From Chlorobiaceae bacterium (lineage in GTDB: Bacteria > Bacteroidota > Chlorobiia > Chlorobiales > Chlorobiaceae), in the NCBI GenBank assembly GCA_012972825.1, contig JABDHL010000032.1:1-64000 (forward strand): 64,000 nucleotides of DNA, read 5' to 3'. This document shows positions 8,405 through 18,647 of the stretch, one piece after another. Position 1 is the stretch's first letter, and every line of letters begins with the position of its first letter. The notes below the pieces were generated by a model. It ran no database searches. It worked only from the letters and a program-made list of their open reading frames with translations, and was not told the DNA's origin. The translations under genes and the position numbers were made by a program.

Positions 8405-8632
8405 ACGTTTCATAAACTTCCATCCAATTCTTCCTGTTGCCCTTTGTTACTTTGTACTAAAAAATACAAAGCATGCTATGGGGTATTGTTAAATATTCGT
8501 TAATTACTGTATGAATAATGGCTCAGCTTGAAGAAAGCCGACGCTGAATTTTAACCTCATCTTTTGAACCCTGTAGCAATTCCTGGTTATTATTTCTAAA
8601 GGCTCTTTTCCACCAGATAAATATTCTTGCTG

Positions 8633-10465
8633 ATGGGACTCATCAATCCTGACTTTCAGACATTACCGGAACTCTTTTCCTCTGTTTTTTCACATTACAG
8701 AGGACAGGAGTCCAAATTTCCGATCGCAAGAAAGATTAATGGAGTTTACGAGCCCATTTTATATCATACACTGGAAGAAGATGTCCACCATTTTTCTGCG
8801 TTTTTAAAACACAACGGTGTGACTTCAAAAGACCGCGTAGCCATACTTTCGGAAAACAGACCGGGGTGGTATCTCGCCGATATGGCAATCCTGAACCTTG
8901 GGGCTATAAATGTCCCTCTCTACCCTTCTTTACCGCCGAATCAGATTGAGTTTATTCTCAACAACTGCAGCGCCAAGGCAATTGTTGTTTCCAACATGCT
9001 GCAGCTTGGCAAAATAATCTCGATCTGGCAGAACCTTCCTGAATTGTGCCTGGTCATAGTCATGAATCGTCTTGAGGAGAGTGTTGAAGATGCGCTTGAT
9101 TTGAACCAGGCAAAAGATGAGGGGAAAATAATTCTTGAAGAAAAACCATGGTTCCTTGAGAGGGCACCTGTTGAACCGGATGATGTTGCCACCATTATTT
9201 ACACCTCAGGTACAACGGGACTTCCGAAAGGGGTCATGCTTACGCACCGGAACTTATGTGAAAATGTCAAATCCAGCTCCTCAATTATTCGACTTGACGA
9301 ATCAGACTGCGGACTCTCCTTTTTACCGCTCTCTCATGCTTATGAACGAACAGGAGGTTATTACCTGCTGTTTTCATGCGGTGCAAGCATTTACCTGGCC
9401 GAAAGTGTTGAAACAATTTCATTGAACATGACTGAAGCCCGGCCGACCATTATCTTTACCGTGCCGCGGCTGTTCGACCGTATCAAAATGAGCATCCTCA
9501 AGCAGATTTCAAATGAGAGTGCCATAAAACAGAAAATCTTCAAATGGGCAGTAAGTACAGGCGAGAAGTATCACAGAGAAATCAATAGTAAAGGAAAATC
9601 GCCAACATTTTTATCGTTACAGCATGCTCTAGCCAAAAAACTCGTCTATCAAAAAATCAAAAACAAGTTAGGCGGACGGCTGCGTTATTTTGTCTCCGGC
9701 GGAGCCGCGCTGCCGCAAAAGATTGGTGAGTTTTTCCAGGCGCTCGATATAACTATCCTTGAAGGATTCGGTCTGACTGAGACGTCACCTATCACCAATG
9801 TAAACAGACCTGAAAAAATAAAGTATGGAACCGTCGGACCAGTAGTTGATAACGTCCAGTTGAAAATTGCAGAAGACGGCGAAATCCTTTTTAAAGGACC
9901 GAATATTATGAAGGGGTACTGGAATGATGAAGAGGCTACCCGGCAGGTTATCAAGGATGGATGGTTTTACTCTGGCGATATCGGAGAGGTCGACAATGAT
10001 GGGTATTTAAAGATAACTGATCGTAAAAAACATATTATTGTAACCTCAGGGGGTAAAAATATTGCTCCTATGCCCATTGAGAACCTTATTACTGAGAGCC
10101 CTTATGTAGACCAGGTCATTGTAATCGGCGAAAAAAGGCCTTTTCTGATCGCAGTAATAGTACCTGATTTCAACAGACTCAAAGAATTTGCCAGGGAAGA
10201 AGGTATTCAGTTCAGCACAAACAAGGAGTTGATCCAGCACAATAGTGTGCATCAGATTTTTGAAAAACTCTTGCGCACGGTTTCACGTCAGCTTGCAACC
10301 CATGAAAAGGTGCGCAAATTCCTGCTGGTCGATAGTTCATTCACCGTTGAAAACGGTCACATGACCCCGACACTCAAAATTAAGCGAAAAGAGATTATAA
10401 ACAGGTACGCGACTGAAATCGACAAAGTCTACAAAACACTCAATATGGTCTATAATACAGAATAG
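8633..10465 (+). CDS. Long-chain fatty acyl-CoA synthetase (AMP-forming)
   Basis: This 610-residue adenylate-forming enzyme shows the AMP-binding signature [15 protein letters not shown] near residue 190, the [10 protein letters not shown] loop, [16 protein letters not shown] and the [29 protein letters not shown] hinge region. It activates fatty acids to acyl-CoA. The size and the [10 protein letters not shown] motif match the FadD15/ACSL-like group. I use the ATG at 8633; an in-frame TTG two codons earlier is possible. It ends 9 bases before the convergent mutY gene. Confidence 0.93.
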   Translation: MGLINPDFQTLPELFSSVFSHYRGQESKFPIARKINGVYEPILYHTLEEDVHHFSAFLKHNGVTSKDRVAILSENRPGWYLADMAILNLGAINVPLYPSLPPNQIEFILNNCSAKAIVVSNMLQLGKIISIWQNLPELCLVIVMNRLEESVEDALDLNQAKDEGKIILEEKPWFLERAPVEPDDVATIIYTSGTTGLPKGVMLTHRNLCENVKSSSSIIRLDESDCGLSFLPLSHAYERTGGYYLLFSCGASIYLAESVETISLNMTEARPTIIFTVPRLFDRIKMSILKQISNESAIKQKIFKWAVSTGEKYHREINSKGKSPTFLSLQHALAKKLVYQKIKNKLGGRLRYFVSGGAALPQKIGEFFQALDITILEGFGLTETSPITNVNRPEKIKYGTVGPVVDNVQLKIAEDGEILFKGPNIMKGYWNDEEATRQVIKDGWFYSGDIGEVDNDGYLKITDRKKHIIVTSGGKNIAPMPIENLITESPYVDQVIVIGEKRPFLIAVIVPDFNRLKEFAREEGIQFSTNKELIQHNSVHQIFEKLLRTVSRQLATHEKVRKFLLVDSSFTVENGHMTPTLKIKRKEIINRYATEIDKVYKTLNMVYNTE

Positions 10466-10474
10466 AAAATATGT

Positions 10475-11302
10475 TCAGCTCCCTTTGATTTTCAGGATTG
10501 AAAGAGCACCGGCATTGGTGCTCTTCTGGCGTTCAACCACTCCTTCAGTGATAAGATCATTGATAATTTCCTCAAGATCCCATGGGCAGGATGCATATTT
10601 TTCACTGATCTCTTCGAGAAACATTTCCCCCGTATTGATGAGCTCCTTGACAAGTTTTCCACGATACCATCGCCTTGAGCCCTGAAATTTTGACTGCTTC
10701 GTCAGGGGCCGGATTCCAGTCTTTTTGCTGGTCAGCACGAGCGAACCGTAATCCATCAATGCGTTATGCCACTCGCGGCTTCTTCCGTGCGGAACAAACG
10801 CTTCAGCTTCCTGTTGCAATTCAGCCGGCGCAATATCTTCAGGAAGCCCGAACTCATGAATCATGATTCTTCGAATATTGGTATCAACTGCAGCGGTATC
10901 AAGATTATCGGCAAAAACAGGAATGGAACGCGAGGTGTACTCCCCGATACCGGGAAGGGTTTTCAGAATCTCAGGCCTGGATGGCACTATGCCGCTGAAA
11001 GAGTCCATAATAAGGTTGGCACAGCGGTGCAGCCTGACTGCTCGCGAATTGTAGCCAAGTCCACTCCAGAGAGAGAGCACCTCCCGAAGCGAAGCAGACG
11101 AAAGATGCTCACAATCGGGAAAATGCCGCAGCCATTCTTCAAATCGAGGAACTACCCGCTCCGCCTGAGTTTGCTGCAGCATGATTTCACTGATCATGAC
11201 AGCATAGCGGTCCGTCGTTTCCCTCCATGGGAATGACCTTCCATGAAGCCGGTAAAATTCAAAAATCTTTTGACGGAAAAGCTCAATATCCTGCTTGTTC
11301 AA
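10475..11302 (-). CDS. mutY: A/G-specific adenine glycosylase, MutY-like, without Fe-S cysteines
   Basis: This 275-residue HhH-GPD DNA glycosylase carries Glu39 in SEIMLQQTQ, matching the catalytic Glu of MutY. The helix-hairpin-helix LPGIGEYTSRSI lies at residues 116-127 and the catalytic Asp140 in AVDTNIRRI. The four cysteines that hold the 4Fe-4S cluster after the MDYGSLV segment are all absent: the stretch reads TSKKTGIRPLTKQSKF. The C-terminal NUDIX-like 8-oxoG recognition domain is also missing, replaced by a short basic, wHTH-like tail. It probably removes A mispaired with 8-oxoG or acts on a related lesion. Cluster-free MutY relatives are known in some bacteria. Confidence 0.85.
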   Translation of the reverse strand: MNKQDIELFRQKIFEFYRLHGRSFPWRETTDRYAVMISEIMLQQTQAERVVPRFEEWLRHFPDCEHLSSASLREVLSLWSGLGYNSRAVRLHRCANLIMDSFSGIVPSRPEILKTLPGIGEYTSRSIPVFADNLDTAAVDTNIRRIMIHEFGLPEDIAPAELQQEAEAFVPHGRSREWHNALMDYGSLVLTSKKTGIRPLTKQSKFQGSRRWYRGKLVKELINTGEMFLEEISEKYASCPWDLEEIINDLITEGVVERQKSTNAGALSILKIKGS

Positions 11303-11625
11303 TATGCTGCCCCCTTATGAATGGTGATCGTCATGCTGCAGTGCAATATAACTGTCGGCAAGAGTCTCGTTGTAATATTAAATGGCTCATCGCTGTTTGG
11401 AGTGGGTAGTAATATGAGAGGCTCTTCACGGAATTCCATGGAAATAGAGTAATATGGGTTTAACTGAATTTCGTCTTCTATCAGGCAGGATTTAAAAGTA
11501 TTTTGTTTTAACGATCATCGCCTCTATATTTGATCACATAGAGGCTGTTATGATCATGTCTTCATGGCTACTCACGGCTTATGTTGGATGAGCCCTGTTG
11601 AGTTTGCCTGAACGAAACACAAAGT
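11303..11625. other. Intergenic, no feature recognised
   Basis: About 320 bases separate the divergent mutY and Rpn-nuclease genes. Promoters for both must lie here, but I could not single out convincing -35/-10 pairs. No hairpin with a T run or coding-like frame was seen. Confidence 0.5.
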
Positions 11626-12576
11626 ATGGATACCTCGAACGATCACTATGACAGCCCGTGGAAAAAAGCCATTGAGCACTATTTCCCGGAGTTTATGGCG
11701 TTTTATTTTCCGGATGCCCATGCTGAAATTGATTGGTCAAAGGGCTATGTTTTTCTGGATCAGGAGCTGCGGGCCGTAGTGCAGGATGCCGAGTTGGGAA
11801 CGCGTGTTGTTGACAGGCTGGTCAGGGTGAATGTGCTGAATGGTGATGAAAACTGGATATATATCCACGTTGAAGTGCAGGGCACAAAGCAGGCTGAATT
11901 TGCCGAGCGGATGCTGGTTTACAACTACAGGGTTTACGACCGATACAAAAGACCTGTAGCGAGTCTGGCGGTGCTGGCAGATGAACACAAGCAATGGAAA
12001 CCGACATCTTATGGTTTGTCCGTGCTGGGCTGCAAGCTTACCCTGGAGTTTCCTGTTGCCAAGCTGACCGATTACGAAAACAAACTCGATGAACTCCTGG
12101 CATCAGATAACGCTTTCGGATGGATTACTGCGGCACATATCCTGACTCAGCAAACCCGAAAGCAGCATCAGGAACGCTACGAAGCCAAACTCCGTTTAGT
12201 CAGAATACTCTATGAGCGCCATTGGGATAAACAACGTGTCATCGATTTATTCTATGTTGTAGATTGGTTAATGCAACTGCCGGAATGGTTGAATAGCCAG
12301 GTCTGGCAAGAACTTGAAACAATTGAGGAGAAAGAAAAAGTGCAATACATTACCAGCGTAGAACGAATAGGCATCGCCAAGGGCATTGCCACAGGACGTG
12401 TCGAGGGCGAATCCAGAATATTGAGAAGGCAGCTTGAACGCCGGTTTGGCGTATTGCCTCAGTGGGCATCAGAGCAGTTAGAGAGTGCTAAAGAAGATGA
12501 ACTGGAAGCATGGAGCGAAGCTGTGCTCACTGCCCCGACTCTGGAGGCTGTTTTCAAGCATCAAAACCTGTCATAA
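11626..12576 (+). CDS. Rpn/PD-(D/E)XK nuclease family protein with DUF4351 tail
   Basis: This 316-residue protein belongs to the Rpn (recombination-promoting nuclease, formerly transposase_31-like) group. Visible parts are an early VVDRLVRVNVL and WIYIHVEVQGTKQAEFAERM, which supply the Asp and Glu-x-Gln of a PD-(D/E)XK core, then FAERMLVYNYRVYDRY. The C-terminal DUF4351 region (about 265-310) reads RRQLERRFGVLPQW and ends in a typical LEAVF. Rpn proteins are DNA endonucleases often spread by transfer and present in many copies per genome. It stands alone between convergent housekeeping genes, with no terminal repeats seen, so it is not part of a recognisable IS. Confidence 0.85.
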   Translation: MDTSNDHYDSPWKKAIEHYFPEFMAFYFPDAHAEIDWSKGYVFLDQELRAVVQDAELGTRVVDRLVRVNVLNGDENWIYIHVEVQGTKQAEFAERMLVYNYRVYDRYKRPVASLAVLADEHKQWKPTSYGLSVLGCKLTLEFPVAKLTDYENKLDELLASDNAFGWITAAHILTQQTRKQHQERYEAKLRLVRILYERHWDKQRVIDLFYVVDWLMQLPEWLNSQVWQELETIEEKEKVQYITSVERIGIAKGIATGRVEGESRILRRQLERRFGVLPQWASEQLESAKEDELEAWSEAVLTAPTLEAVFKHQNLS

Positions 12577-12608
12577 TCAGCCGGGAGTAATAGAGCCGTT
12601 CTGGAGCT

Positions 12609-12632
12609 GGTTGATTGGTCTCACCATCAACC
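12609..12632. terminator. Hairpin between convergent genes (weak terminator candidate)
   Basis: GGTTGATTGGT and ACCATCAACC pair with a single bulged T around a CTC loop. It lies between the Rpn-nuclease stop (12576) and the rplS stop (12671). Neither side has a T run, so intrinsic termination is doubtful. Confidence 0.35.
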
Positions 12633-12670
12633 CGGCAGCGCCGAAGCGTGCCGGATTCGCTTAACAAGAC

Positions 12671-13033
12671 TCAGGCTTTCTCTGCAGCCTTGCGTTCCTT
12701 TACTTTCAATGCAGCTTTGCCGGTACGTTTGCGCAGGTAGAAAAGTTTTGCTCTTCTTGCCTTGCCGTGCTTAACCACTGTAACACTCTCAATGTTGGGC
12801 GAGTTGACCGGAATGATCCTTTCAACACCAACGCCGTGAGATATTTTACGGACAGTGATTGTTTTATTACCGCCTGCACCCCTGTCGCTGATAACAATAC
12901 CTTCAAAGGCCTGAAGTCTCTCCTTGTCGCCCTCAATAACCCTCAACTGAATCTTGACGGTATCACCAGGATTAATTTCCGGAAAATCGGTAACGGCCTG
13001 AGTAGCTTCTACTAACTTGATTAACTGATCCAT
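12671..13033 (-). CDS. rplS: 50S ribosomal protein L19
   Basis: This 120-residue protein has the L19 signature: [47 protein letters not shown] and [17 protein letters not shown]19 sits at the 30S-50S interface. It is the last gene of the ffh-rpsP-rimM-trmD-rplS operon, 17 bases after trmD, the conserved bacterial order. Confidence 0.98.
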   Translation of the reverse strand: MDQLIKLVEATQAVTDFPEINPGDTVKIQLRVIEGDKERLQAFEGIVISDRGAGGNKTITVRKISHGVGVERIIPVNSPNIESVTVVKHGKARRAKLFYLRKRTGKAALKVKERKAAEKA

Positions 13034-13050
13034 GACAACAACTATTTACG

Positions 13051-13782
13051 TTATTTTTTCTTTAATTCTTCTAAAACTATATGACCAAGAAGATCAGGCC
13101 TGCGCTGCAGTGTTCTCTCAAGAGCATTTTCACTTCGCCAGTGCTCGATGTTACTGTGGTGACCTGTCAACAGCACTTCAGGAACCTTCAATCCCCTGAA
13201 CTCCGAAGGACGAGTGTAATAAGCACAATCAAGCAACCCCGTCTGAAAAGAGTCGGTCAGGGCTGACTCACTGTCGCCAAGAACGCCAGGTATAACCCTG
13301 ACAACGGCATCCATAAGAAGCAGTGCCGGTATCTCACCTCCCGACACAACAACATCACCTATGGTAATCTCCATGGTAATAAGATTCTGCCGGATTCTTT
13401 CATCAATGGCTTTGTAATGACCACAGAGAATAATCAGATTTTTCTTCCTTGACAGCCTGTTTGCCATAGACTGCTCAAACAACATGCCATCCGGCGTAAG
13501 AAAGATTACTTCATCATACTCTCTTTCAGCCTCCAGCGCTTCAATACAGGCGAACACAGGTTCCGGACGGAGTACCATACCTGCTCCACCGCCAAATGGC
13601 GAATCGTCTACCTGCTTGTACCTGCCCAGTCCATAGTCATGCAAATTATGAATATGAATGTCAGCATGGTTTTTTTTGCGGGCAATGCTTAACAATCCAT
13701 GGTCAAGCGGCGAGTCAAAAAAACCGGGAATGACGGAAATAACATCAATCCTTATTGCATTCATTAGCTGAGTATGGTTCAA
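13051..13782 (-). CDS. trmD: tRNA (guanine37-N1)-methyltransferase
   Basis: This 243-residue SPOUT-class methyltransferase makes m1G37 in tRNAs and prevents +1 frameshifting. Motifs include [19 protein letters not shown] at the N-terminus, [17 protein letters not shown], the trefoil-knot SAM site [12 protein letters not shown] and [17 protein letters not shown]-type sequence (here VVSGGEIP). The start lies 4 bases after the rimM stop, so translation is probably coupled. Confidence 0.98.
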   Translation of the reverse strand: MNHTQLMNAIRIDVISVIPGFFDSPLDHGLLSIARKKNHADIHIHNLHDYGLGRYKQVDDSPFGGGAGMVLRPEPVFACIEALEAEREYDEVIFLTPDGMLFEQSMANRLSRKKNLIILCGHYKAIDERIRQNLITMEITIGDVVVSGGEIPALLLMDAVVRVIPGVLGDSESALTDSFQTGLLDCAYYTRPSEFRGLKVPEVLLTGHHSNIEHWRSENALERTLQRRPDLLGHIVLEELKKK

Positions 13783-13786
13783 CCAT

Positions 13787-14290
13787 TTACAGAAATTCGC
13801 CGAATCTTGGTATCACCATATACTTATCACCAAGACTGAACTCCTCAACAAACTCGTCTATAGCTGGCAGCAATATTTTTTTTTCACCGACCTGAACCTC
13901 ATAAACTTCATTCGCGGGCATCCTGATAACATTGGTAACAACACCAACTTCACTTCTATTACGATCAAGCACCTTCATGCCTATAATCTCATGAACATAA
14001 GCACGGTTTTCCGGCTGGGGCAAAAGCTGATCTTCAGTAACAAACAATTTCCAGCCTGTCAGCGACTCGGCTTTTTCAAGCGTGTCAACTCCTTCAAAGA
14101 ACAACCAGGCAAATCCGGCGGAAAGAGCAGCTTTTTTTACCTTGAGCAGTTCAACCGAATCAACGGATTTACCCGCGTAATACTGGCGGCGCGAAAGAAA
14201 ACTTTCGGGAAAGTCGGTAACAAGTTCCACCTTCACTTCACCCTTCAATCCTTTCGGTTTGAGAATGACACCCGTTATATAGAGTTCCAT
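13787..14290 (-). CDS. rimM: Ribosome maturation factor RimM
   Basis: This 167-residue protein has the RimM N-terminal barrel ([17 protein letters not shown], then [17 protein letters not shown]) and the PRC-barrel half with [19 protein letters not shown] and [10 protein letters not shown]. RimM helps assemble the 30S head through S19. It lies between rpsP and trmD in the standard operon. Confidence 0.96.
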   Translation of the reverse strand: MELYITGVILKPKGLKGEVKVELVTDFPESFLSRRQYYAGKSVDSVELLKVKKAALSAGFAWLFFEGVDTLEKAESLTGWKLFVTEDQLLPQPENRAYVHEIIGMKVLDRNRSEVGVVTNVIRMPANEVYEVQVGEKKILLPAIDEFVEEFSLGDKYMVIPRFGEFL

Positions 14291-14314
14291 CCCGACCTTT
14301 CCTTAAAAGAGTGA

Positions 14315-14725
14315 TCAGGCCTCTTTGCCTGCAGCTGCTTTCGCTTCCGCCTCTTTTTTGGCAGAACGACGATGAGACTTGAGTGCAAGGCGCTTCTGCC
14401 GTCTTACGTTCTGATGCTCCTGCCACTTTTCCATCTCTGCTGTAATGTCAGCCTCGCTGCGTCCCATGCTCTTGAGTCTCAGCTCATGGAGCAGACCGGT
14501 CGTACGGATAAGGCTCTGCACTGTTGCTGTAGGCTGTGCACCCGTCTGCATCCAATAGACAATACGGTCTTTATTAATAGTTACAGCGTGTGGTTTGGCG
14601 GTAGGCTGATAATGGCCTACAACTTCAAGGAATTTGCCGTCCCGTGGTGAGCGTGCATCGGCAACAACAATCTGGTATACCGGCAATTTTTTTCTTCCTG
14701 CTCTTTTCAGTCTGATCTTTACCAA
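14315..14725 (-). CDS. rpsP: 30S ribosomal protein S16, C-terminally extended
   Basis: The first 80 or so residues are a normal S16 ([29 protein letters not shown], then [17 protein letters not shown]). The protein then continues to 136 residues with a basic, Ala/Lys-rich tail ([21 protein letters not shown] and upstream), which the E. coli protein lacks. Long S16 tails are common in the Bacteroidetes/Chlorobi lineage. It follows ffh in the operon by 47 bases. Confidence 0.97.
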   Translation of the reverse strand: MVKIRLKRAGRKKLPVYQIVVADARSPRDGKFLEVVGHYQPTAKPHAVTINKDRIVYWMQTGAQPTATVQSLIRTTGLLHELRLKSMGRSEADITAEMEKWQEHQNVRRQKRLALKSHRRSAKKEAEAKAAAGKEA

Positions 14726-14772
14726 GGCTAAAGTATTTTAGTTAATGTTAACTGTCAACAGTGAGTGTAATC

Positions 14773-16122
14773 CTATCGTTTTAAAAACTTGTCGAGCGCA
14801 AGATTCTGAGAAGTAATTTTCCTGCCCGATTGAGAGAGCTTTGATACCGAACGCATCATCTTTTTCATCTCTCCGAACTGCTTGAGCAGAAGATTAACCT
14901 CCTGCACTTTCGTACCGCTGCCTTTTGCAATACGCTGGCGGCGACTGCCATTGATTATTTCAGGATTAACCTTTTCCTGCCTGGTCATTGAATTAATCAT
15001 GGCTTCAATCGGTTTGAAATCAAGATTCTCAAGATCCTGTTTCGGAACCATCTTGTTGAGACCAGGCACCATCTCAATCAGTCCCTGAATGGAGCCCATT
15101 TTTTTAAGCTGCTGCAGCTGATCGAAAAAATCGTTGAGATCAAACTCGTTCTTCATCAGCTTTTTCTGCATCTCAAGACTCTTCTCAAGATCGAGGTTTT
15201 CCTGGGCTTTTTCAACAAAACTGACAATATCGCCCATTCCCAGAATCCTCTGAGCCATGCGATCAGGATAAAAAAGATCAAGGTCATCGACCTTTTCACC
15301 GATACTGATAAATTTAATCGGCTTCTCAACGACCTGACGGATGGAAAGCGCCGCACCACCCCTTGAATCTCCATCAAGCTTTGTCAGAACAACCCCGTCA
15401 AAATCAAGACGATCATTGAAAACCTTTGCAGTATTGACTGCTTCCTGACCCATCATGGAGTCAACAACAAAAAGCAGCTCGTCAGGCTTGAGAGCATCCT
15501 TCAGCGCCTCAGCCTCGGCCATCATAAGCTGATCAATCTGGAGACGTCCGGCAGTATCAATAATAACAACATCTCTGGCCGACGACCTTGCAGTTTCAAG
15601 ACCCTGAAGAGCAGCCTTCATGGCATCCTGTTCCTCAATGGCAAAGACAGGAACATCCACCTGCAGACCAAGTGCTTTCAGCTGGTCAATTGCTGCCGGA
15701 CGATAAACGTCAGCCGCAACAAGAAGCGGATTTTTTCCATTCTTTTTCAGGCGCAGGGCGAGCTTTGCACAGAATGTTGTTTTTCCCGATCCCTGCAGAC
15801 CGGCAACCATAATAATTGCGGGTAGTTTCTTGGGTGAAAGGTTGAGCAGCTTCTGTTCCCCGCCCATCAATTCAGTCAATTCATCATAGACAATTTTCAC
15901 GATCATCTGCGCAGGCGATACGCTTTTGATGACCTGTTCACCAAGGGACTTTTCCCTTATATCTTCAATTAATTTCTTTGCAACCTTGTAGTTAACGTCA
16001 GCACCAAGAAGAGCCCGCTTGATATCACGCATAGCGAGACCGATATTGATCTCATTAATGGTGGCCTGGCCCGCAAGCTTTTTAAAGGTGGCCTCTAATT
16101 TATCACTTAAACTATCAAACAT
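14773..16122 (-). CDS. ffh: Signal recognition particle protein Ffh
   Basis: This 449-residue SRP54 GTPase has an N domain (about 1-95) and a G domain with the P-loop GLQGSGKTT at 108-116, [27 protein letters not shown] and the closing [14 protein letters not shown] methionine-rich M domain runs from about 320 and includes [14 protein letters not shown] for SRP RNA binding. It delivers nascent membrane proteins to FtsY. It leads the rpsP-rimM-trmD-rplS operon. No SRP RNA gene was recognised in the flanking DNA. Confidence 0.98.
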   Translation of the reverse strand: MFDSLSDKLEATFKKLAGQATINEINIGLAMRDIKRALLGADVNYKVAKKLIEDIREKSLGEQVIKSVSPAQMIVKIVYDELTELMGGEQKLLNLSPKKLPAIIMVAGLQGSGKTTFCAKLALRLKKNGKNPLLVAADVYRPAAIDQLKALGLQVDVPVFAIEEQDAMKAALQGLETARSSARDVVIIDTAGRLQIDQLMMAEAEALKDALKPDELLFVVDSMMGQEAVNTAKVFNDRLDFDGVVLTKLDGDSRGGAALSIRQVVEKPIKFISIGEKVDDLDLFYPDRMAQRILGMGDIVSFVEKAQENLDLEKSLEMQKKLMKNEFDLNDFFDQLQQLKKMGSIQGLIEMVPGLNKMVPKQDLENLDFKPIEAMINSMTRQEKVNPEIINGSRRQRIAKGSGTKVQEVNLLLKQFGEMKKMMRSVSKLSQSGRKITSQNLALDKFLKR

Positions 16123-16285
16123 TGGTTCCTGCTTTTTTCAGATAAAGCTTAAAAATGCTTAGCTTTAATTATAACAAAAAATAGCAAAAAATAAAATCAC
16201 ACAAGCATATCTTCATGGCTCAAAAGGCTATTCAGGCTATTTTTTTATTTTCAGTCGACAGAAAACACCATAGAAACAAGAAGTT

Positions 16286-17272
16286 ATGACCGCAAACTCC
16301 ATTGAAACCATTCTTGACTCATTTCGCAGCAGGAGAATTGCTGTTATCGGCGATATTATGCTCGACAAGTATATTTTCGGTCATGTCTCCCGCATTTCGC
16401 CGGAATATCCGGTACCGGTAGTCGATGTCACGCATGAGGATTACCGGCTTGGGGGAGCTGCAAATGTTGCGCTGAATACACAATCGCTTGGAGCAAATAC
16501 CATATTGATCGGAATGACCGGAGCCGACAGCAACCGCGAAATACTCCTGGAGCTGTTCCGTAACCGTGGACTTGCAGCCGAAGGGTTGATCAGCGACGCT
16601 TCAAGACCGACCACCTGCAAAACAAGAATCCTTTCGCAAAACCACCATATCACAAGGGTAGACTTCGAAAGCAGAAAAGAGGTCGACCCGGACATTGAAC
16701 ATGCGGTTATCGACACTTTCAACACAGTTATCGACACAATAGATGCAGTCGTTCTGGAAGACTACAACAAGGGGCTTCTCAGCCCGGCAATTATTGGCCA
16801 TATCATAACAACAGCAAAAGCACGTAACATCCCAGTACTTGTCGATCCGAAACTCCAGAATTTCTTTGCATTCAAAGAGTGCGCGGTTTTTAAGCCGAAC
16901 CTGTCAGAAATGGCATCATCACTCGGCATAGTGCTGCGCAACAACGACCCTGAGGTCGAAGAGGCCTGCCGCCTGCTGCAGGAAAAACTTCAGACTGAAA
17001 CCATCATCGTTACAAGAAGCGACAAAGGAATGACTCTGTATAATGGTTCCTTTACCCATATTGCCGCCACCTCCCTGGAAGTTGCAGATGTTTCAGGTGC
17101 CGGAGATACCGTTATCGGCATTCTGGCACTGGGCGCTGCTGCCGGTATCGATATTGTAACCAATGCAACCATAGCTAATATTGCGGCTGGAACGGTCTGT
17201 CAGGAGGTAGGTGCCGTTCCTGTCAGACCTGAAAAACTGATCAAGGCTTATCAGGAATATCTTCAGCAATAG
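16286..17272 (+). CDS. rfaE1: D-glycero-beta-D-manno-heptose-7-phosphate kinase (RfaE1/HldE kinase domain)
   Basis: This 328-residue PfkB-family sugar kinase has IAVIGDIMLDKYIFG, GGAANVALNTQSLGA and the catalytic DVSGAGDTVIG with the terminal Asp base. Sequence around RISPEYPVPVVDV is typical of the HldE kinase domain, which phosphorylates heptose-7-P on the route to ADP-heptose for the LPS inner core. The adenylyltransferase half of E. coli HldE is absent, so a separate RfaE2 is expected elsewhere. Its last 32 bases overlap the 3' end of the convergent START-domain gene. Confidence 0.88.
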   Translation: MTANSIETILDSFRSRRIAVIGDIMLDKYIFGHVSRISPEYPVPVVDVTHEDYRLGGAANVALNTQSLGANTILIGMTGADSNREILLELFRNRGLAAEGLISDASRPTTCKTRILSQNHHITRVDFESRKEVDPDIEHAVIDTFNTVIDTIDAVVLEDYNKGLLSPAIIGHIITTAKARNIPVLVDPKLQNFFAFKECAVFKPNLSEMASSLGIVLRNNDPEVEEACRLLQEKLQTETIIVTRSDKGMTLYNGSFTHIAATSLEVADVSGAGDTVIGILALGAAAGIDIVTNATIANIAAGTVCQEVGAVPVRPEKLIKAYQEYLQQ

Positions 17273-17879
17273 AGAGATGCTGCTCTATTTCCTCAGGATA
17301 AGGAGGGTTATAGGAGTCATCCTTCATGAGCGTTCTCAGATTGTTCAAAGAATAGAACGGAACTTCAAACATTCCGGCATTACTGAGTGAAGAGGGAACA
17401 TCCTTGCCTGGATCTAAATGCATTAAAAAGGTGATATGAACCTTTCCATGAGCAGTCGGGTTAAAAACCCACATTCCTGCAGCATGACGAACCCTGTGAT
17501 ACTTCGGATTGTCCGGCAGATAATCAGGTTCACCCTTCATGGTAACCGCTACGGTATTTCCCCCTGCCGAAACAAGCCCTGTGCGCATAATTACCTCTCT
17601 CTCTTGAAGAGGCCAAGGGGTTTTGATTATTTGACGCACAACATACTCTACAGCATCACTTTTGTCAAGGATATGCATATCGGCAAGCTGATGAACCCAG
17701 CGATTGTAGCTGGCCATGTCGTAAAAAAGGCTGATGAGCTTTTTCAGAGAAACCTGAAACTCAGCCTCTCCCTTGAAACCATGAATATCGGAACCGATAA
17801 CCCTTGAAGAGAAAATCTTTATCCCTTTGTGCTCAACCCGAAATTGCCAGTTCCCATCAGCATGCAGAGCAGCATCCAT
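17241..17879 (-). CDS. START-domain lipid-binding protein (copy B)
   Basis: The 212 residues read as a single START/Bet v1-like domain: WQFRVEHKGIKIFSSRV at the start, FYDMASYNRWVHQLADM, the family hallmark TPWPLQEREVIM and DPGKDVPSSLSNAG near the end. START proteins bind lipids or other hydrophobic ligands in a deep pocket. They are common in eukaryotes and scattered in bacteria. No signal peptide is visible, so it is probably cytoplasmic. It lies 52 bases downstream of a paralogue. The ligand is unknown. Its 3' end overlaps rfaE1 convergently by 32 bases. Confidence 0.82.
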   Translation of the reverse strand: MDAALHADGNWQFRVEHKGIKIFSSRVIGSDIHGFKGEAEFQVSLKKLISLFYDMASYNRWVHQLADMHILDKSDAVEYVVRQIIKTPWPLQEREVIMRTGLVSAGGNTVAVTMKGEPDYLPDNPKYHRVRHAAGMWVFNPTAHGKVHITFLMHLDPGKDVPSSLSNAGMFEVPFYSLNNLRTLMKDDSYNPPYPEEIEQHLSIAEDIPDKP

Positions 17880-17931
17880 ACTATGTTTTTTACAATGTCT
17901 TGATAAAGAAGTGCAAAAAAACAGAAAGTCA

Positions 17932-18591
17932 TCACTCGGTTATAAATTTCTCATAATTCTGTATGACATCTTTGGCTGACTTCTTAAAAGGGGCTTCAAT
18001 TGGAGAAAGATATTTTTCCTTCTTGACCATTTCCCTCATATTATTCAGCGTATGATATGGGGTATCGATAACGGCGATATTGGCAAGCCAGGAGGGAATT
18101 TCACCTCCGGGTTCGATATGGAGACGAAAAACAACCCTGCACTGATTTTCTGAGATCGGTATGATATTCCATGCGCCCTCCAGCGATGGGACACGGACAT
18201 ATTTGTCGTTCAAAGGAAGATAATCAGCCTTGCACTCAAGTTTAATATAAACCTCAGACGTTTCCGGATCAAGATACCCTTGTGAAAGAGTTATAATTTC
18301 ACGGTCTGACACAGGCCATGGAGCAGTGACATGCTGATAGACAATTCGTCCTTCATCTTCAGAAAGCTCCTGAAGCACCTTCATTTCCTTTGTTTTCCAA
18401 ACCCACTGAGTAGCAGCATCAACATCATACAACAGGCTCAGCACTGCATGTTGGGGAGCATCGATGATTGCAATGCCGACAAACGAAAGAAAATCAGAGG
18501 TGGGCACAGGGCAGGTAAATATCTTCAGCCAGTCGTTTTTAAGACGTAACGTACAGGATGCGTTATTGATTTTTTCAAGTAATGATGACAT
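17932..18591 (-). CDS. START-domain lipid-binding protein (copy A)
   Basis: This 219-residue protein is a paralogue of the following gene. Shared positions include [17 protein letters not shown] against [27 protein letters not shown] against TPWPLQEREVI, and [12 protein letters not shown] against DYLPDNPKYHRV. The sequences have drifted a good deal, so the duplication is not recent. No signal peptide is evident. The pair follows the ctp protease gene on the same strand after a 56-base gap and may be co-transcribed with it. The ligand is not known. Confidence 0.8.
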   Translation of the reverse strand: MSSLLEKINNASCTLRLKNDWLKIFTCPVPTSDFLSFVGIAIIDAPQHAVLSLLYDVDAATQWVWKTKEMKVLQELSEDEGRIVYQHVTAPWPVSDREIITLSQGYLDPETSEVYIKLECKADYLPLNDKYVRVPSLEGAWNIIPISENQCRVVFRLHIEPGGEIPSWLANIAVIDTPYHTLNNMREMVKKEKYLSPIEAPFKKSAKDVIQNYEKFITE

Positions 18592-18647
18592 ATTCTACAC
18601 GTTTAAAGAGTTATAAAAAGAGGGCCATTAAACATCCTGCAAAAAAA

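Noticed and set aside
11626-12576. Rpn-family gene as part of an insertion sequence
   Set aside because: No terminal inverted repeats or target-site duplication were visible on either side.
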